Assembly (NCBI GenBank): GCA_946480815.1
Contig: CAMLLB010000013.1
Span: forward strand, 1 to 64,000
DNA length: 64,000 nt
Reading direction: 5' to 3'
DNA from: an uncultured Flavobacteriales bacterium
GTDB taxonomy: Bacteria; Bacteroidota; Bacteroidia; Flavobacteriales; Crocinitomicaceae
Of this stretch, positions 52,515 through 61,399 are shown piece after piece. The position numbers were made by a program, and so were the translations under genes. Positions within the stretch are counted from its first letter, which is position 1. Each line of letters starts with the position of its first letter. The notes under the pieces were generated by a model. The model was not told the DNA's origin. It did no database searches and worked only from the letters and a program-made list of their open reading frames with translations.

Positions 52515-54617
52515 ATGAAGAATTTTCTCCGATTACTTTCATTGTTCTCATTTACTCCATTTATCGTGAATTCACAAAATCAGTCGCAGTTTCCAATCGC
52601 AAAAGAAATACCCCAAGAGCTTACTAAGCACAACCACGTGTGGATTGATCCGTATTTCTGGATGAATGAGCGTGACTCAAAACCGGTATTGGACTATATT
52701 GCCGAAGAAAACACGTATTCAAAAGCATTCTTTGATCAAAAGCAACCCCTGATCAATACTTTTCTAACCGAATTCGATCAGCGGATCAATCCGGAGGAAA
52801 CCAGCGCACCTTTTGAGATCCAGGGAAAAACTTTTCAATGGAGGCAAATTAAGGATAAGGATTACAGGCAATTGATCCTGATTGAAGGAAAAAAAGAATC
52901 GGTATACTTTGATGAAAACGAACTGGCAAAGGGTCACGAATATTATTCATTGGGTGATTTTTCCGTTTCTCCGAATAATGAATTACTCGCTTTTTCACAA
53001 GACAAGGTCGGCCGGCGGAATTACACTATCTCATTCCGGGAAAATAAAACCGGGAAAATCCTGAAAGAACAAATTCCGGGAACTGACGGCAGTATTTTAT
53101 GGGCAAATGACAACCGGACGGTTTTCTATGTGAAGAAAGATCCGACCACTTTACGTGAATTTCAGATCTACAAACATGTCCTGGGAACAAGTAATTCAAA
53201 GGATGAATTGATTTACGAAGAAAAGGATGAACGTTTTTATGTATACATCACAAAGACACTGGACAAAAAATTCATCCTGATCCATTCCGTGAGCAGCACC
53301 AGTTCGGAAACCTGGATGATCGAAGCCGATAAACCTGCGGAAAAAGCCCGTTGTTTCCTGAAACGGGAAAAAGACCATTTGTATGAAGTTCACCACCACG
53401 AAACGGGTTTTTACATTTTGACCAATCAAAACAGTCCGAACAGGAAACTGGTATTTTCCAAATCCGTTCCGGTTTCTGTTGAAAGTTGTGAAGTATTGAT
53501 TGCACACGATGAAGCCATCTATTTGGATGAAGTAGAAGTTTTTAAAACCTTTCTTGCGGTTCAATCCCGAAAAATGGGAAGGACCGAGATCTCAGTCGGG
53601 AAACTCAACGCAACGGATTTCTCCAAAATCTCCATGCCGGAAGAAGTGTACGAACTGAATTTCAGCTTTAATGAGAATTACGAATCCAAAGTGGTGAATT
53701 ACCATTACACTTCTTTGACCAGTCCAAGTACAATCTATAAATACCATGTCGACGACAAAACTTCCCAATTATTTTTCCAGAAAACATTGATCGATAAAAA
53801 TTTCCATTCGGAAAACTATGTTTCGGAGCGGGTTTGGGCTACTGCAAACGATGGGCAGAAAATCCCGATTTCCATTGTCTATAAAAAGGGAATTGATTTG
53901 AAAAAAGCACCACTTCTACTCTATGGTTACGGAAGTTACGGTGTGACTATTCCAGCAGCATTTTCAGCAACGCGCATCAGTTTATTGGACAGAGGTTTTG
54001 TTTTTGCGATAGCTCACATACGCGGAGGAAAATTCCTGGGTGAAAACTGGTACCGGGATGGTAAGTTAAATCACAAACGAAATACATTTACAGATTTCAT
54101 CAACGCTGCTGAATGGATGGCATTGAAGGGATATTGTGATCCGAATTCCATTTATGCACAAGGTGGAAGTGCCGGCGGTTTGCTGATGGGAGCTGTAACC
54201 AATATGGCACCATATCTTTTTAAAGGAGTGATTGCCCAGGTTCCATTTGTCGATGTTGTTTCTACCATGCTTGATGAAAGTATTCCTCTAACCGTAGGCG
54301 AATACGAAGAATGGGGAAACCCGAACGAAGAAGATGCGTATTGGTATATGTTGAGTTATTCTCCATATGATCACATTAGAAAAACGGATTACCCGGCGAT
54401 GCTGATCACAACAGGTTATCACGACTCACAGGTTCAATATTGGGAACCTCTGAAATGGGTGGCAAAACTGAGAAAACACCACACGGGGACTGCTCCGATC
54501 CTGTTCGATTGTACCATGAGTGCAGGACATGGCGGAGGTTCAGGCAGGTCAACTGAACGACTGGAAGTTGCAAAAGAATTCGCATTTTTGTGTTCTATAC
54601 AAGGGATCAATGAGTAA
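52515..54617 (+). CDS. S9 family oligopeptidase B-like peptidase
   Basis: 700 residues with a signal peptide (1-20), a seven-bladed propeller (about 60-420) and an alpha/beta hydrolase domain with catalytic Ser552 (QGGSAGGLLMG), Asp637 (GYHDSQVQYWE) and His672 (SAGHGGGSGR). It probably cleaves short peptides after Arg or Lys in the periplasm, as expected for oligopeptidase B. The stop overlaps the ATG of the next gene (ATGAGTAA). Confidence 0.92.
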   Translation: MKNFLRLLSLFSFTPFIVNSQNQSQFPIAKEIPQELTKHNHVWIDPYFWMNERDSKPVLDYIAEENTYSKAFFDQKQPLINTFLTEFDQRINPEETSAPFEIQGKTFQWRQIKDKDYRQLILIEGKKESVYFDENELAKGHEYYSLGDFSVSPNNELLAFSQDKVGRRNYTISFRENKTGKILKEQIPGTDGSILWANDNRTVFYVKKDPTTLREFQIYKHVLGTSNSKDELIYEEKDERFYVYITKTLDKKFILIHSVSSTSSETWMIEADKPAEKARCFLKREKDHLYEVHHHETGFYILTNQNSPNRKLVFSKSVPVSVESCEVLIAHDEAIYLDEVEVFKTFLAVQSRKMGRTEISVGKLNATDFSKISMPEEVYELNFSFNENYESKVVNYHYTSLTSPSTIYKYHVDDKTSQLFFQKTLIDKNFHSENYVSERVWATANDGQKIPISIVYKKGIDLKKAPLLLYGYGSYGVTIPAAFSATRISLLDRGFVFAIAHIRGGKFLGENWYRDGKLNHKRNTFTDFINAAEWMALKGYCDPNSIYAQGGSAGGLLMGAVTNMAPYLFKGVIAQVPFVDVVSTMLDESIPLTVGEYEEWGNPNEEDAYWYMLSYSPYDHIRKTDYPAMLITTGYHDSQVQYWEPLKWVAKLRKHHTGTAPILFDCTMSAGHGGGSGRSTERLEVAKEFAFLCSIQGINE

Positions 54618-55659
54618 AATTTGGTTTCTCATATCGTTTTTAAGTGTATTTGCATTTTGCGCTCAAAGTCAGGATGCAGATAGTTTATTACCGTATCAGA
54701 AATACAAAAACAGGCTCGTTCTCTACTCGGATTTTGGTTGGAGTACCGCACCGATGTCCATTTCATATCCTTTTTCGGATGAAATTAAACGGGTGAAATT
54801 CCGCAATAACTTCAACCCGGTACTTGGCTTTGGTTTTTCCTACAAATGGATGTCTTTACGATTCGGGATCACTTTACCGAATTCGGTCCGTTCCAAGAAT
54901 AAATTCGGGAAAACGAAATACTACGACCTGGGTTTCGACTTCAGCTTCAAGAATATGTATTTTGATGTCGACTGGCATTTGTACCAGGGATATGCGATGA
55001 AAAATGCGGACCGCTGGAACGACACAATCAGTCCGGATGAACCAAACCTGATCCGGGAGGATATCAATGCGGCCAGTTTTTCCATCAATGCATGGCAATT
55101 CTTCAAGAATGATTTCAAAATGGCTGCTTTCAGGGGAAAAACAGCTTCTTACCATAGAGATGTCAGAACATTCTATTTAAAATACACAACAAATTATTAC
55201 GGTATTTCTTCAGCCCAGTCTATTCTACCGGTCGAATTACAAGACACTTCCGAAAGTAAAACTTCTGCAAACGTAATTGCTGCTTTTGATGTGGGAGTTG
55301 TTCCCGGTTATGCCTATGTGCGCAGGTGGCGGATCTTTCAATTCGGGATTATGGGAGGTTTGGGATTGGTACTGCAGTCTAAGATTTATACCTTCAGCGG
55401 TACAACCCGGAGTTTCCTGGGACTTGCACCACGCGTGGATTTCAAAATTATTGGCGGGATCAATAAACCCAAATACTTCATCATGTTCGTGAGTGATTTC
55501 GATAATAAATCCATTGCATTCAATGATTTCAGCTACAAGCAAACTTATTACAACCTTAAAATTGTTGGCGGGATTCGTTTAAACGTGAGCAAGAAAAAAG
55601 AAGCACGCGAAGCTGCTGAGAAAAAAGCGAAGGAAGAAACTGAAAAGAAAAGTTTGTAG
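54610..55659 (+). CDS. DUF4421-like outer-membrane protein
   Basis: 349 residues from ATG at 54610; an in-frame longer form from 54520 lies inside the peptidase gene and is not credible. A signal peptide (about 1-19, ending AQSQ) is followed by DFGWSTAPMSISYPF and FGFSYKWMSLRFGI, which match the DUF4421 pattern as I recall it, and by many strand-like stretches. The C-terminus is a charged helix (KKKEAREAAEKKAKEETEKK). Translation is coupled to the peptidase gene by an 8-bp overlap. The function is unknown. Confidence 0.8.
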   Translation: MSKIWFLISFLSVFAFCAQSQDADSLLPYQKYKNRLVLYSDFGWSTAPMSISYPFSDEIKRVKFRNNFNPVLGFGFSYKWMSLRFGITLPNSVRSKNKFGKTKYYDLGFDFSFKNMYFDVDWHLYQGYAMKNADRWNDTISPDEPNLIREDINAASFSINAWQFFKNDFKMAAFRGKTASYHRDVRTFYLKYTTNYYGISSAQSILPVELQDTSESKTSANVIAAFDVGVVPGYAYVRRWRIFQFGIMGGLGLVLQSKIYTFSGTTRSFLGLAPRVDFKIIGGINKPKYFIMFVSDFDNKSIAFNDFSYKQTYYNLKIVGGIRLNVSKKKEAREAAEKKAKEETEKKSL

Positions 55660-55684
55660 AGTAATTCCACCAATCGTTCTTGAT

Positions 55685-55792
55685 ACTTTCGCCTTGTCAG
55701 TTCGAGTAATTTTGCTCCTATTCTCGATACTCCGGATTCCATCCGGAACTCGAATTGACTGAAGCAAAATATATCGAGAACACATGGCGAAA
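55685..55792. repeat. Nested imperfect inverted repeat with TTTCGCC ends
   Basis: The outer TTTCGCC/GGCGAAA ends (55687-55693 and 55786-55792), then CAGTTCGAGT/ACTCGAATTG and ATTCTCGATA/TATCGAGAAC pair imperfectly. An inner TCCGGATTCCATCCGGA hairpin lies at about 55731-55747. Confidence 0.55.
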
Positions 55793-55810
55793 TCCCGATA
55801 GCTATCGGGA
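55793..55810. repeat. Palindrome TCCCGATAGCTATCGGGA, intergenic copy
   Basis: Identical to the copy inside the DUF1573 lipoprotein gene (5248-5265). Confidence 0.8.
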
Positions 55811-55843
55811 CCTAATTCCTAATAAAAAATGTTCAAAGAGTTG

Positions 55844-55892
55844 ACTTCGACTATCCAGACGCTTCGGTCAGGATTTTCAACGCTCAGTCGCC
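55844..55892. repeat. REP-like half element interrupted by 27 bases
   Basis: ACTTCGACTA (55844-55853) and CGCTCAGTCGCC (55881-55892) are the two parts of the CTTCGACTACGCTCAGTCACC element, separated by 27 bases of unrelated sequence. Confidence 0.5.
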
Positions 55893-55925
55893 TTGTTCGC
55901 TAAAGTTTCAATATTCGCAATTCGC

Positions 55926-55941
55926 TCCGTCAGCTGACGGA
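55926..55941. repeat. Palindrome TCCGTCAGCTGACGGA, copy 3
   Basis: The palindrome together with its GCAATTCG flanks matches the copy at 34635-34650. Confidence 0.75.
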
Positions 55942-56002
55942 CGCAATTCGCAATTTAAAATCTTATTTATCAATTCTATTAAAAAACCCAGAGCCAGAAT
56001 AC

Positions 56003-57247
56003 TCAAAAGTGTTTATTCAGTGGCAAACTCACATCCAGTTCTTCCAGGAAAGTTTCCAGTTTTTCTATGGTAACGTGGTCCATTACAACAATTTTCAGCC
56101 AGGAAGGATTCCTGTGATCGTCAGGCACCAATCCGAATTGAAGTATTAAATCAGCAGGAATTTGATTTGCATGCAGTGTAATAATATTCGACAAGGGAGA
56201 ACGGTAAAATTGAATGCCACGCTTACTCAATTCTTTTGCCAGCCAGGATGTTCGTCTCTCCAGAGTGGTACATTTTTCAAACCATTCATGTCTTCCGTAC
56301 GCAGCAAAGATCATCCAAATCGCTATTGCATTGGCCCCCGAACGACTTCCGGAAATTGTGCAATCCGCTCCAATAACATATGATGCAGAATCTGTTTGAG
56401 CATATTTCATCCAGTCTTTTCGGATGAGAAAAATCCCCGTTCCATAAGGTGCCTGAAGCATTTTATGGGCATCCATTGTGAATGAATTAATCTTTGGGTG
56501 CCTGAAATTAATCCGGTTCGTTTCATCAATAAGAGGAGCATAAAAACCACCATAAGCAGCATCTACATGGATCTGGAATTGAAATCCATACATATTCATT
56601 AAATCAACGTATACATCCACATCATCAATCGAACCGAACATGGTAGTCATCATATTATTTACAACGATGATGTATTTTATCCCATTTTCTTTTAATCCGG
56701 CTAATTTTCTTTCGGCGGCAGGTAAATCGATCTTACGGGATTCTTTTTCTACCGATAACAAAACACACTGAACCTGGAATATATTCCCAGCTTTCTGCAT
56801 GCTGTAATGACTGTCTTCACTGCAAACAATTGCGATCTCAGATAAAGTAGCCTGAAAAACTTCCATGAAATAATTTCGATAGATCCATATAGCTTGCAGA
56901 TTAGCCTCCGTTCCTCCGGTTGCGACGTAACCATCTACAGTTTCCGGGTCGGCACATAAAATATTTTCGGAACAAATACGGATAACTTCGCGCTCAAGGC
57001 CCTGTGTTCCTTCAAAATACGATTCCGAATCGCCCAATGTATGACAACCGATATGGTTTGGATTTTGAACCAATGTAGAAAGATAAGGTGCTTCCCGAAC
57101 GAAACTCATTTCTTCAGAAAACACTTTCGAATCCAGATGAGTACCCGGAATTCCTATAATAAAGCCATTGCGGTAATTAACATTGCTTCTTAAAGCACCA
57201 AAAACCAATTGTTTGATCTCAGCTTCTGATTTTCGTTTCCAATCCAT
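56003..57247 (-). CDS. PLP-dependent group II decarboxylase
   Basis: 414 residues of aminotransferase-like fold. The PLP-binding Lys262 is in FTMDAHKMLQAPYG, preceded by the cofactor Asp229 in HVDAAYGG; GGTEANLQAIWIYRN is the substrate-side loop. The group II family includes decarboxylases for tyrosine, aspartate, glutamate and histidine; the specificity cannot be read here. It is a single-gene unit divergent in context from the repeat-rich gap. Confidence 0.85.
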   Translation of the reverse strand: MDWKRKSEAEIKQLVFGALRSNVNYRNGFIIGIPGTHLDSKVFSEEMSFVREAPYLSTLVQNPNHIGCHTLGDSESYFEGTQGLEREVIRICSENILCADPETVDGYVATGGTEANLQAIWIYRNYFMEVFQATLSEIAIVCSEDSHYSMQKAGNIFQVQCVLLSVEKESRKIDLPAAERKLAGLKENGIKYIIVVNNMMTTMFGSIDDVDVYVDLMNMYGFQFQIHVDAAYGGFYAPLIDETNRINFRHPKINSFTMDAHKMLQAPYGTGIFLIRKDWMKYAQTDSASYVIGADCTISGSRSGANAIAIWMIFAAYGRHEWFEKCTTLERRTSWLAKELSKRGIQFYRSPLSNIITLHANQIPADLILQFGLVPDDHRNPSWLKIVVMDHVTIEKLETFLEELDVSLPLNKHF

Positions 57248-57323
57248 TCCCCTTTTTTTGACAAAGTTTGAACAAAAACCAGGGGTGAAAAATGATTAAA
57301 ATCAGTCTGTTTGATTTTAAACT

Positions 57324-57779
57324 TTATTGATTCGAAATGAAATTTTTTATTGGAAGCTTCCAGTTGTTTTTGAATTCACCGATTGTACTTACAGTATTAT
57401 TAAAAACAATTGTTTCATCCGGTAAACCGGACAAATCAGCATAATTCACATATGCAAACTGACCGTTTGATAAGGTCAGCATTTTTAAACGATTGAAAAA
57501 TGACAGATGTAATTCTTTTTCCAACTGTTTGATGAAACGAACAGAGGTATCAATGGAACATCCCGATGCATTGTGGTCACTTTCGTCGACAGCCAAAATT
57601 AAATGAGCATGATTTACCACTTCTCCGTAAGCCTTGAGCTTTGTGCCATGTGCGGCCCATTCTTCCAGGAAAGGATCCAGTTGTTCATTAATCCACTGCA
57701 CTTCGGTATCTGTCAGCAAGCGGTCTGCCTGATAGGACCAAACCTTTGTTTTATCTTCTAATTGGTCAAAGGGAATCAT
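57324..57779 (-). CDS. Conserved protein, usually mislabelled ABC transporter ATPase
   Basis: 151 residues, soluble, with VWSYQADRLLTDTEVQWINEQL, LKAYGEVVNHAHLILAVDE and SGCSIDTSVRFIKQLE. Proteins of this family in Bacteroidota are often labelled ABC transporter ATPase, but no Walker A, Walker B or signature motif is present here. The real role is unknown. It overlaps the end of the HdrB-like gene by 4 bp, so it belongs to that operon. Confidence 0.82.
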   Translation of the reverse strand: MIPFDQLEDKTKVWSYQADRLLTDTEVQWINEQLDPFLEEWAAHGTKLKAYGEVVNHAHLILAVDESDHNASGCSIDTSVRFIKQLEKELHLSFFNRLKMLTLSNGQFAYVNYADLSGLPDETIVFNNTVSTIGEFKNNWKLPIKNFISNQ

Positions 57780-58567
57780 AATTCAGCTGCGTTTGCAATC
57801 AACTCTGCCACGTCCAATACCTGGATCTCATTTTCCTTGTTGAAGTTCTTCACTCCATCCGTCATCATGGTATTACAGAAAGGACAACCGGTTGCAATAA
57901 TAGAAGCTTGTGTTTCCAGAGCGTCTTCTGTACGTTCAACGTTTACTTCCTTGTTTCCTTTTTCAGCTTCCTTGAACATTTGGGCCCCGCCTGCACCACA
58001 ACATAAACCATTTGTTTTGCAACGCTTCATTTCCACCAGTTCCGCATCCAGTTTTTCGATCAGAACACGCGGTGCTTCATACACATCGTTTGCTCTTCCA
58101 AGGTAACACGGATCATGGAAAGTAATTTTCTTTCCTTTGAATACACCGCCTCCTTTCAAAGACAACTTCCCTGAATTGATCAATTCCTGGATCAATTGCG
58201 TGTGATGAATAACTTCATATTTTCCACCCAGTTCAGGGTATTCATTCTTTAAGGTATTGAAGCAATGCGGGCAAGCAGTCACAATCTTTTTGATTTCATA
58301 TCCATCCAACACCTGGATATTCATCATGGCCTGCATTTGGAATGTAAATTCGTTTCCTGCACGTTTTGCCGGATCTCCGGTACATGATTCTTCTGCACCC
58401 AAAACTGCAAAATTTACTTTGCATTCGTTCAAAATGCGAACCACCGCTTTCGTGATTTTCTTAGCTCTGTCATCAAAACTACCTGAACAACCCACCCAAA
58501 ACAAAATATCCGGGGTTTGTCCCTGCGCCATCATTTCGGCCATTGTTGGTACGTGTAACGTGCTCAT
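57776..58567 (-). CDS. HdrB/CCG-domain Fe-S protein
   Basis: 263 residues with two CCG-type cysteine-rich domains: WVGCSG, then ACPHCFNTL; and FHDPCYLGR, then LCCGAGGAQMF, ending ATGCPFCNTMM. This is the heterodisulphide reductase subunit B-like or GlpC/LutA-like fold that carries unusual iron-sulphur clusters. It is predicted cytoplasmic. It probably forms a redox complex with the HdrC-like membrane protein at 59019-60347. The substrate is unknown. Confidence 0.88.
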   Translation of the reverse strand: MSTLHVPTMAEMMAQGQTPDILFWVGCSGSFDDRAKKITKAVVRILNECKVNFAVLGAEESCTGDPAKRAGNEFTFQMQAMMNIQVLDGYEIKKIVTACPHCFNTLKNEYPELGGKYEVIHHTQLIQELINSGKLSLKGGGVFKGKKITFHDPCYLGRANDVYEAPRVLIEKLDAELVEMKRCKTNGLCCGAGGAQMFKEAEKGNKEVNVERTEDALETQASIIATGCPFCNTMMTDGVKNFNKENEIQVLDVAELIANAAEL

Positions 58568-58570
58568 AAT

Positions 58571-58996
58571 TTATTTTTCAAAAACTTGAATGTTCGCCTG
58601 AACCTCAACCAAATTAGTAAATTTCCCTTCAAATCGCGTTGCCCGAACGATGTGATTATCAATCCAGTGGTAGTTTCCTCCCCTTGGTTTTCCCATCATC
58701 ATTCCGTGATAATTAAATCCGTGCTTTTCCAGCCATTTTTCAGTCACCTCACGGTGTTCTTCCAGCCTGGAAGTAAAAAATGTAATGATATGGCCTTCGT
58801 CGAACCATTGATTTACCGTTTCCAATGCATCCGGATAAACCGCTGCAAATTCCATTCGCTCCGGCTCCTCATTCGGAATATCATCGCAAATTGTTCCATC
58901 AATATCAATCAGATAATTTTTGATATGTTCCGGTAAAACAGGAGAAACATGCGCCCCGTTCTCAATTTTTTCAATTAATCCTTCTTCTTTTTTCAT
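58571..58996 (-). CDS. Small HAD-like phosphatase
   Basis: 141 residues with HAD motif I DIDGTICDD (31-39) and motif II FFTSR (about 93-97); the full core with motifs III/IV is present only in reduced form (KPRGGNYHWIDNHIV). This matches the short HAD proteins that some annotation pipelines call phosphoheptose isomerase. The substrate is unknown. It lies between the HdrB-like and HdrC-like genes, 3 bp and 22 bp away, so it belongs to the operon by position. Confidence 0.8.
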   Translation of the reverse strand: MKKEEGLIEKIENGAHVSPVLPEHIKNYLIDIDGTICDDIPNEEPERMEFAAVYPDALETVNQWFDEGHIITFFTSRLEEHREVTEKWLEKHGFNYHGMMMGKPRGGNYHWIDNHIVRATRFEGKFTNLVEVQANIQVFEK

Positions 58997-59018
58997 CCTT
59001 TTTTATCGGATTGTGACC

Positions 59019-60347
59019 TTATGCTTCGTGAATCCAGTTTCCTCTGTCTGCAGGAGAGAACTGCCATGGAGCTCCGTTGTTTTCTATATTTGTCAACATT
59101 CCTGTCAACTCAGTTGGCATTTTGGATTCTTCCATTACCAAATACCTTCTCAGGTCCACAATAATTCCCAGCGGGTCAATATTTACCGGACATGCTTCAA
59201 CGCATGCGTTGCAGGAAGTACATGCCCAAATTTCTTCTTCCGTGATGTAATCACCCAAAAGTGATTTTCCATCTTCGTAATCCTTTCCGTTCTTGCGCTT
59301 CCCATCGGCCAGTTCCACCATACGATCACGTGTATCCATCATGATCTTGCGCGGAGACAGCTTCTTCCCGGTAATGTTTGCCGGACAAGCTGCCGTACAA
59401 CGACCACACTCTGTACAAGTGTAAGCGTCCATCAGGTTCTTCCAGGTCAAATCAGTAATATCTTTTGCCCCGAAACGTTGCGGAGCACCTTCAGGAGCAG
59501 GAGCTGCAAAAGGATCAGCAGTAGGATCGAGCATTAATTTCACCTCGTTGGTAACAGCTTCCATGTTGGTAAACTTCCCTTTTTTCTCCAGGTTGGAATA
59601 CCAGGTATTCGGGAATGCCAATAAAATATGGAAGTGTTTTGAGTATGGCAGGTAATTCAGGAATGCAAGGACCATAATCCAGTGTCCCCACCAGCCTATT
59701 CGTTCCAAAATATGCAATGTTTCTGTACTGAATCCTCCAAAAATGTGTGGCCCGACCCAGGAAGAAATTGCAAAACCGAAAGAACCTGCTTCATGAGAGG
59801 CATGTGATGCACCGCGAAGATACAAAGCCTCATCTGCCCCATTCATGGTAAAGATACAGCAAACCAAAATCAACTCCATGCACAGGATCAGGTTCGCATC
59901 AAATGTCGGGAATCCCTTCATTTCAGGCTTCTGAAAACGGGCAAGCTTTAAAATATTTCTTCGTGAAAGAAAAGCAATCGTTGCAATCAATGCAGCAACT
60001 GAAAGCACTTCAATGATCGAGATTACTAAGGTGTAAAATCCACCCAATGAAGCCATAAAAGCACGATGAGAACCGGTGATCCCGTCATAAATGATCTCGA
60101 TCAATTCTACCTGAGTGATCACAAATGCCACATAAATTCCCAGGTGCAATAACGCAGGAATCGGTTTTTTGAACATCTTCTTCTGGCCTAGTGCAACCAG
60201 GGCCATTACTTTCCAGCGTTCACCCCGTTTATCTTTTCGGTTGACGTCTCTCCCCAGTAACATATTTGAGCGAATTTTCAGGATGTTCACACCGAACCAT
60301 CCGAATCCACCAATCAGCAATACACTAAAAATAATCGCAGCAATCAT
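59019..60347 (-). CDS. HdrC-like membrane Fe-S protein
   Basis: 442 residues: about six membrane helices in the N-terminal ~270 residues of the NarI/HdrE-like type, then two 4Fe-4S motifs in the C-terminal part, CTECGRCTAACPANI and CTSCNACVEACPVNI. It probably passes electrons between the membrane quinone pool and the HdrB-like subunit. It is 10 bp downstream of the MCE gene. Its natural electron donor is unknown. Confidence 0.88.
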   Translation of the reverse strand: MIAAIIFSVLLIGGFGWFGVNILKIRSNMLLGRDVNRKDKRGERWKVMALVALGQKKMFKKPIPALLHLGIYVAFVITQVELIEIIYDGITGSHRAFMASLGGFYTLVISIIEVLSVAALIATIAFLSRRNILKLARFQKPEMKGFPTFDANLILCMELILVCCIFTMNGADEALYLRGASHASHEAGSFGFAISSWVGPHIFGGFSTETLHILERIGWWGHWIMVLAFLNYLPYSKHFHILLAFPNTWYSNLEKKGKFTNMEAVTNEVKLMLDPTADPFAAPAPEGAPQRFGAKDITDLTWKNLMDAYTCTECGRCTAACPANITGKKLSPRKIMMDTRDRMVELADGKRKNGKDYEDGKSLLGDYITEEEIWACTSCNACVEACPVNIDPLGIIVDLRRYLVMEESKMPTELTGMLTNIENNGAPWQFSPADRGNWIHEA

Positions 60348-60356
60348 AAACTGTTT

Positions 60357-61394
60357 TTAATCTGGGATTGAATCTAACAAGTTACGTAATTTTTTCTCAT
60401 CACTTGTGTTAATCGGAACCCCTTTCGTTTTTGCACCGAACACCGAGAAGTGAATGTATCTCTCAGGATGTTTCTCCAAATCCTGAACAAGGTTTTGAAG
60501 GCTCTTATTGGTCTGTACCAATTCGTTGTATAATTTCTCGTCTTTCAACAATTTCCCAAGCGTTCCATTACCTGATTCGATCGCTGCAAATGTGGCATTT
60601 AATTTTTCAATCGTTGCATTGGCATTGGTAATTACCTTCTTGAAATCTGCAGTTACCAGATCATCCGACACTTTTTCAAAATTCCCCAGGATCTTTGAAA
60701 CCTTCTCGTTGGAAGCTTTTAAGTTTCCTGTGATCGATTCCACGTTACTCATGATCCGGCTCAATTTCACCTTTTCAGTTGCAACCAGTCCTTCCAAATC
60801 ATTGGCTATATTCCCCAGTTTTTTGAAGGTCATTTTCAATTCAGACAAGGATTCTTTAATCTCGGATGTAGCAGTTGTATCCCAGAAACCTTTCAGGGAA
60901 GTAATCGTTTTATCCACGTTTACCACCAAAGCCGAAACCTTTTGAAGCACCGGGTTTGCATAGGATTTCAATTGTCCGAACATATCCAACTGAACATGTC
61001 CCTGGATCCGGTCTTTCCCCGTATAATATCCTTTGGACAGATCATCTCCCATGAAAATAAGTAAGCCCTTGTTTAAGAGATCAACAGATCCTGTTTCGAT
61101 TACGGATGATCTTGGAATTTTGAGATCATCATCCTGGATAGTAAAGACCATTTTTACTTTTGAAGTGGAATCTCCCTGGGGATTGTAATCAACTGAAATT
61201 ACTTTTCCAACGATTACACCGTTTACATAAACCGAAGTTGATGCACTAAGACCTCCCGCATTTGGGAAATAAGCAGTATACTTTGCATCTCCTCCAAAAA
61301 ATGAATAGCCTTTCAAAAAATTAATACCTGTGACAAGCAAACCTATTGCAGCAATAGCAATGAGACCTGCCTTAACTTCTTTTTTGATCTTCAA
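60357..61394 (-). CDS. MlaD/MCE-domain protein
   Basis: 345 residues: one N-terminal membrane helix (about 9-26), the MCE domain (about 36-115, with GGLSASTSVYVNGVIVGKVI) and a long helical C-terminal tail. It is a substrate-binding component for lipid transport between the membranes. No MlaE permease or MlaF ATPase gene is in the window. It starts 5 bp after the amidase stop. Confidence 0.9.
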   Translation of the reverse strand: MKIKKEVKAGLIAIAAIGLLVTGINFLKGYSFFGGDAKYTAYFPNAGGLSASTSVYVNGVIVGKVISVDYNPQGDSTSKVKMVFTIQDDDLKIPRSSVIETGSVDLLNKGLLIFMGDDLSKGYYTGKDRIQGHVQLDMFGQLKSYANPVLQKVSALVVNVDKTITSLKGFWDTTATSEIKESLSELKMTFKKLGNIANDLEGLVATEKVKLSRIMSNVESITGNLKASNEKVSKILGNFEKVSDDLVTADFKKVITNANATIEKLNATFAAIESGNGTLGKLLKDEKLYNELVQTNKSLQNLVQDLEKHPERYIHFSVFGAKTKGVPINTSDEKKLRNLLDSIPD

Positions 61395-61399
61395 AACTT

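Larger units (their letters stand above)
55660..56002. other. 343-bp gene-free, repeat-rich region
   Basis: It holds an inverted element at about 55685-55792 (TTTCGCC/GGCGAAAT ends with nested CAGTTCGAGT/ACTCGAATTG arms), a TCCCGATAGCTATCGGGA palindrome (55793-55810), a split REP-like element (55844-55892) and a TCCGTCAGCTGACGGA palindrome (55926-55941). No coding sequence is apparent. Confidence 0.72.

Noticed and set aside
54520..54609. N-terminal extension of the DUF4421-like protein
   Set aside because: It lies inside the peptidase coding region in another frame and would precede a proper signal peptide; the ATG at 54610 overlaps the peptidase stop as expected for coupled genes.
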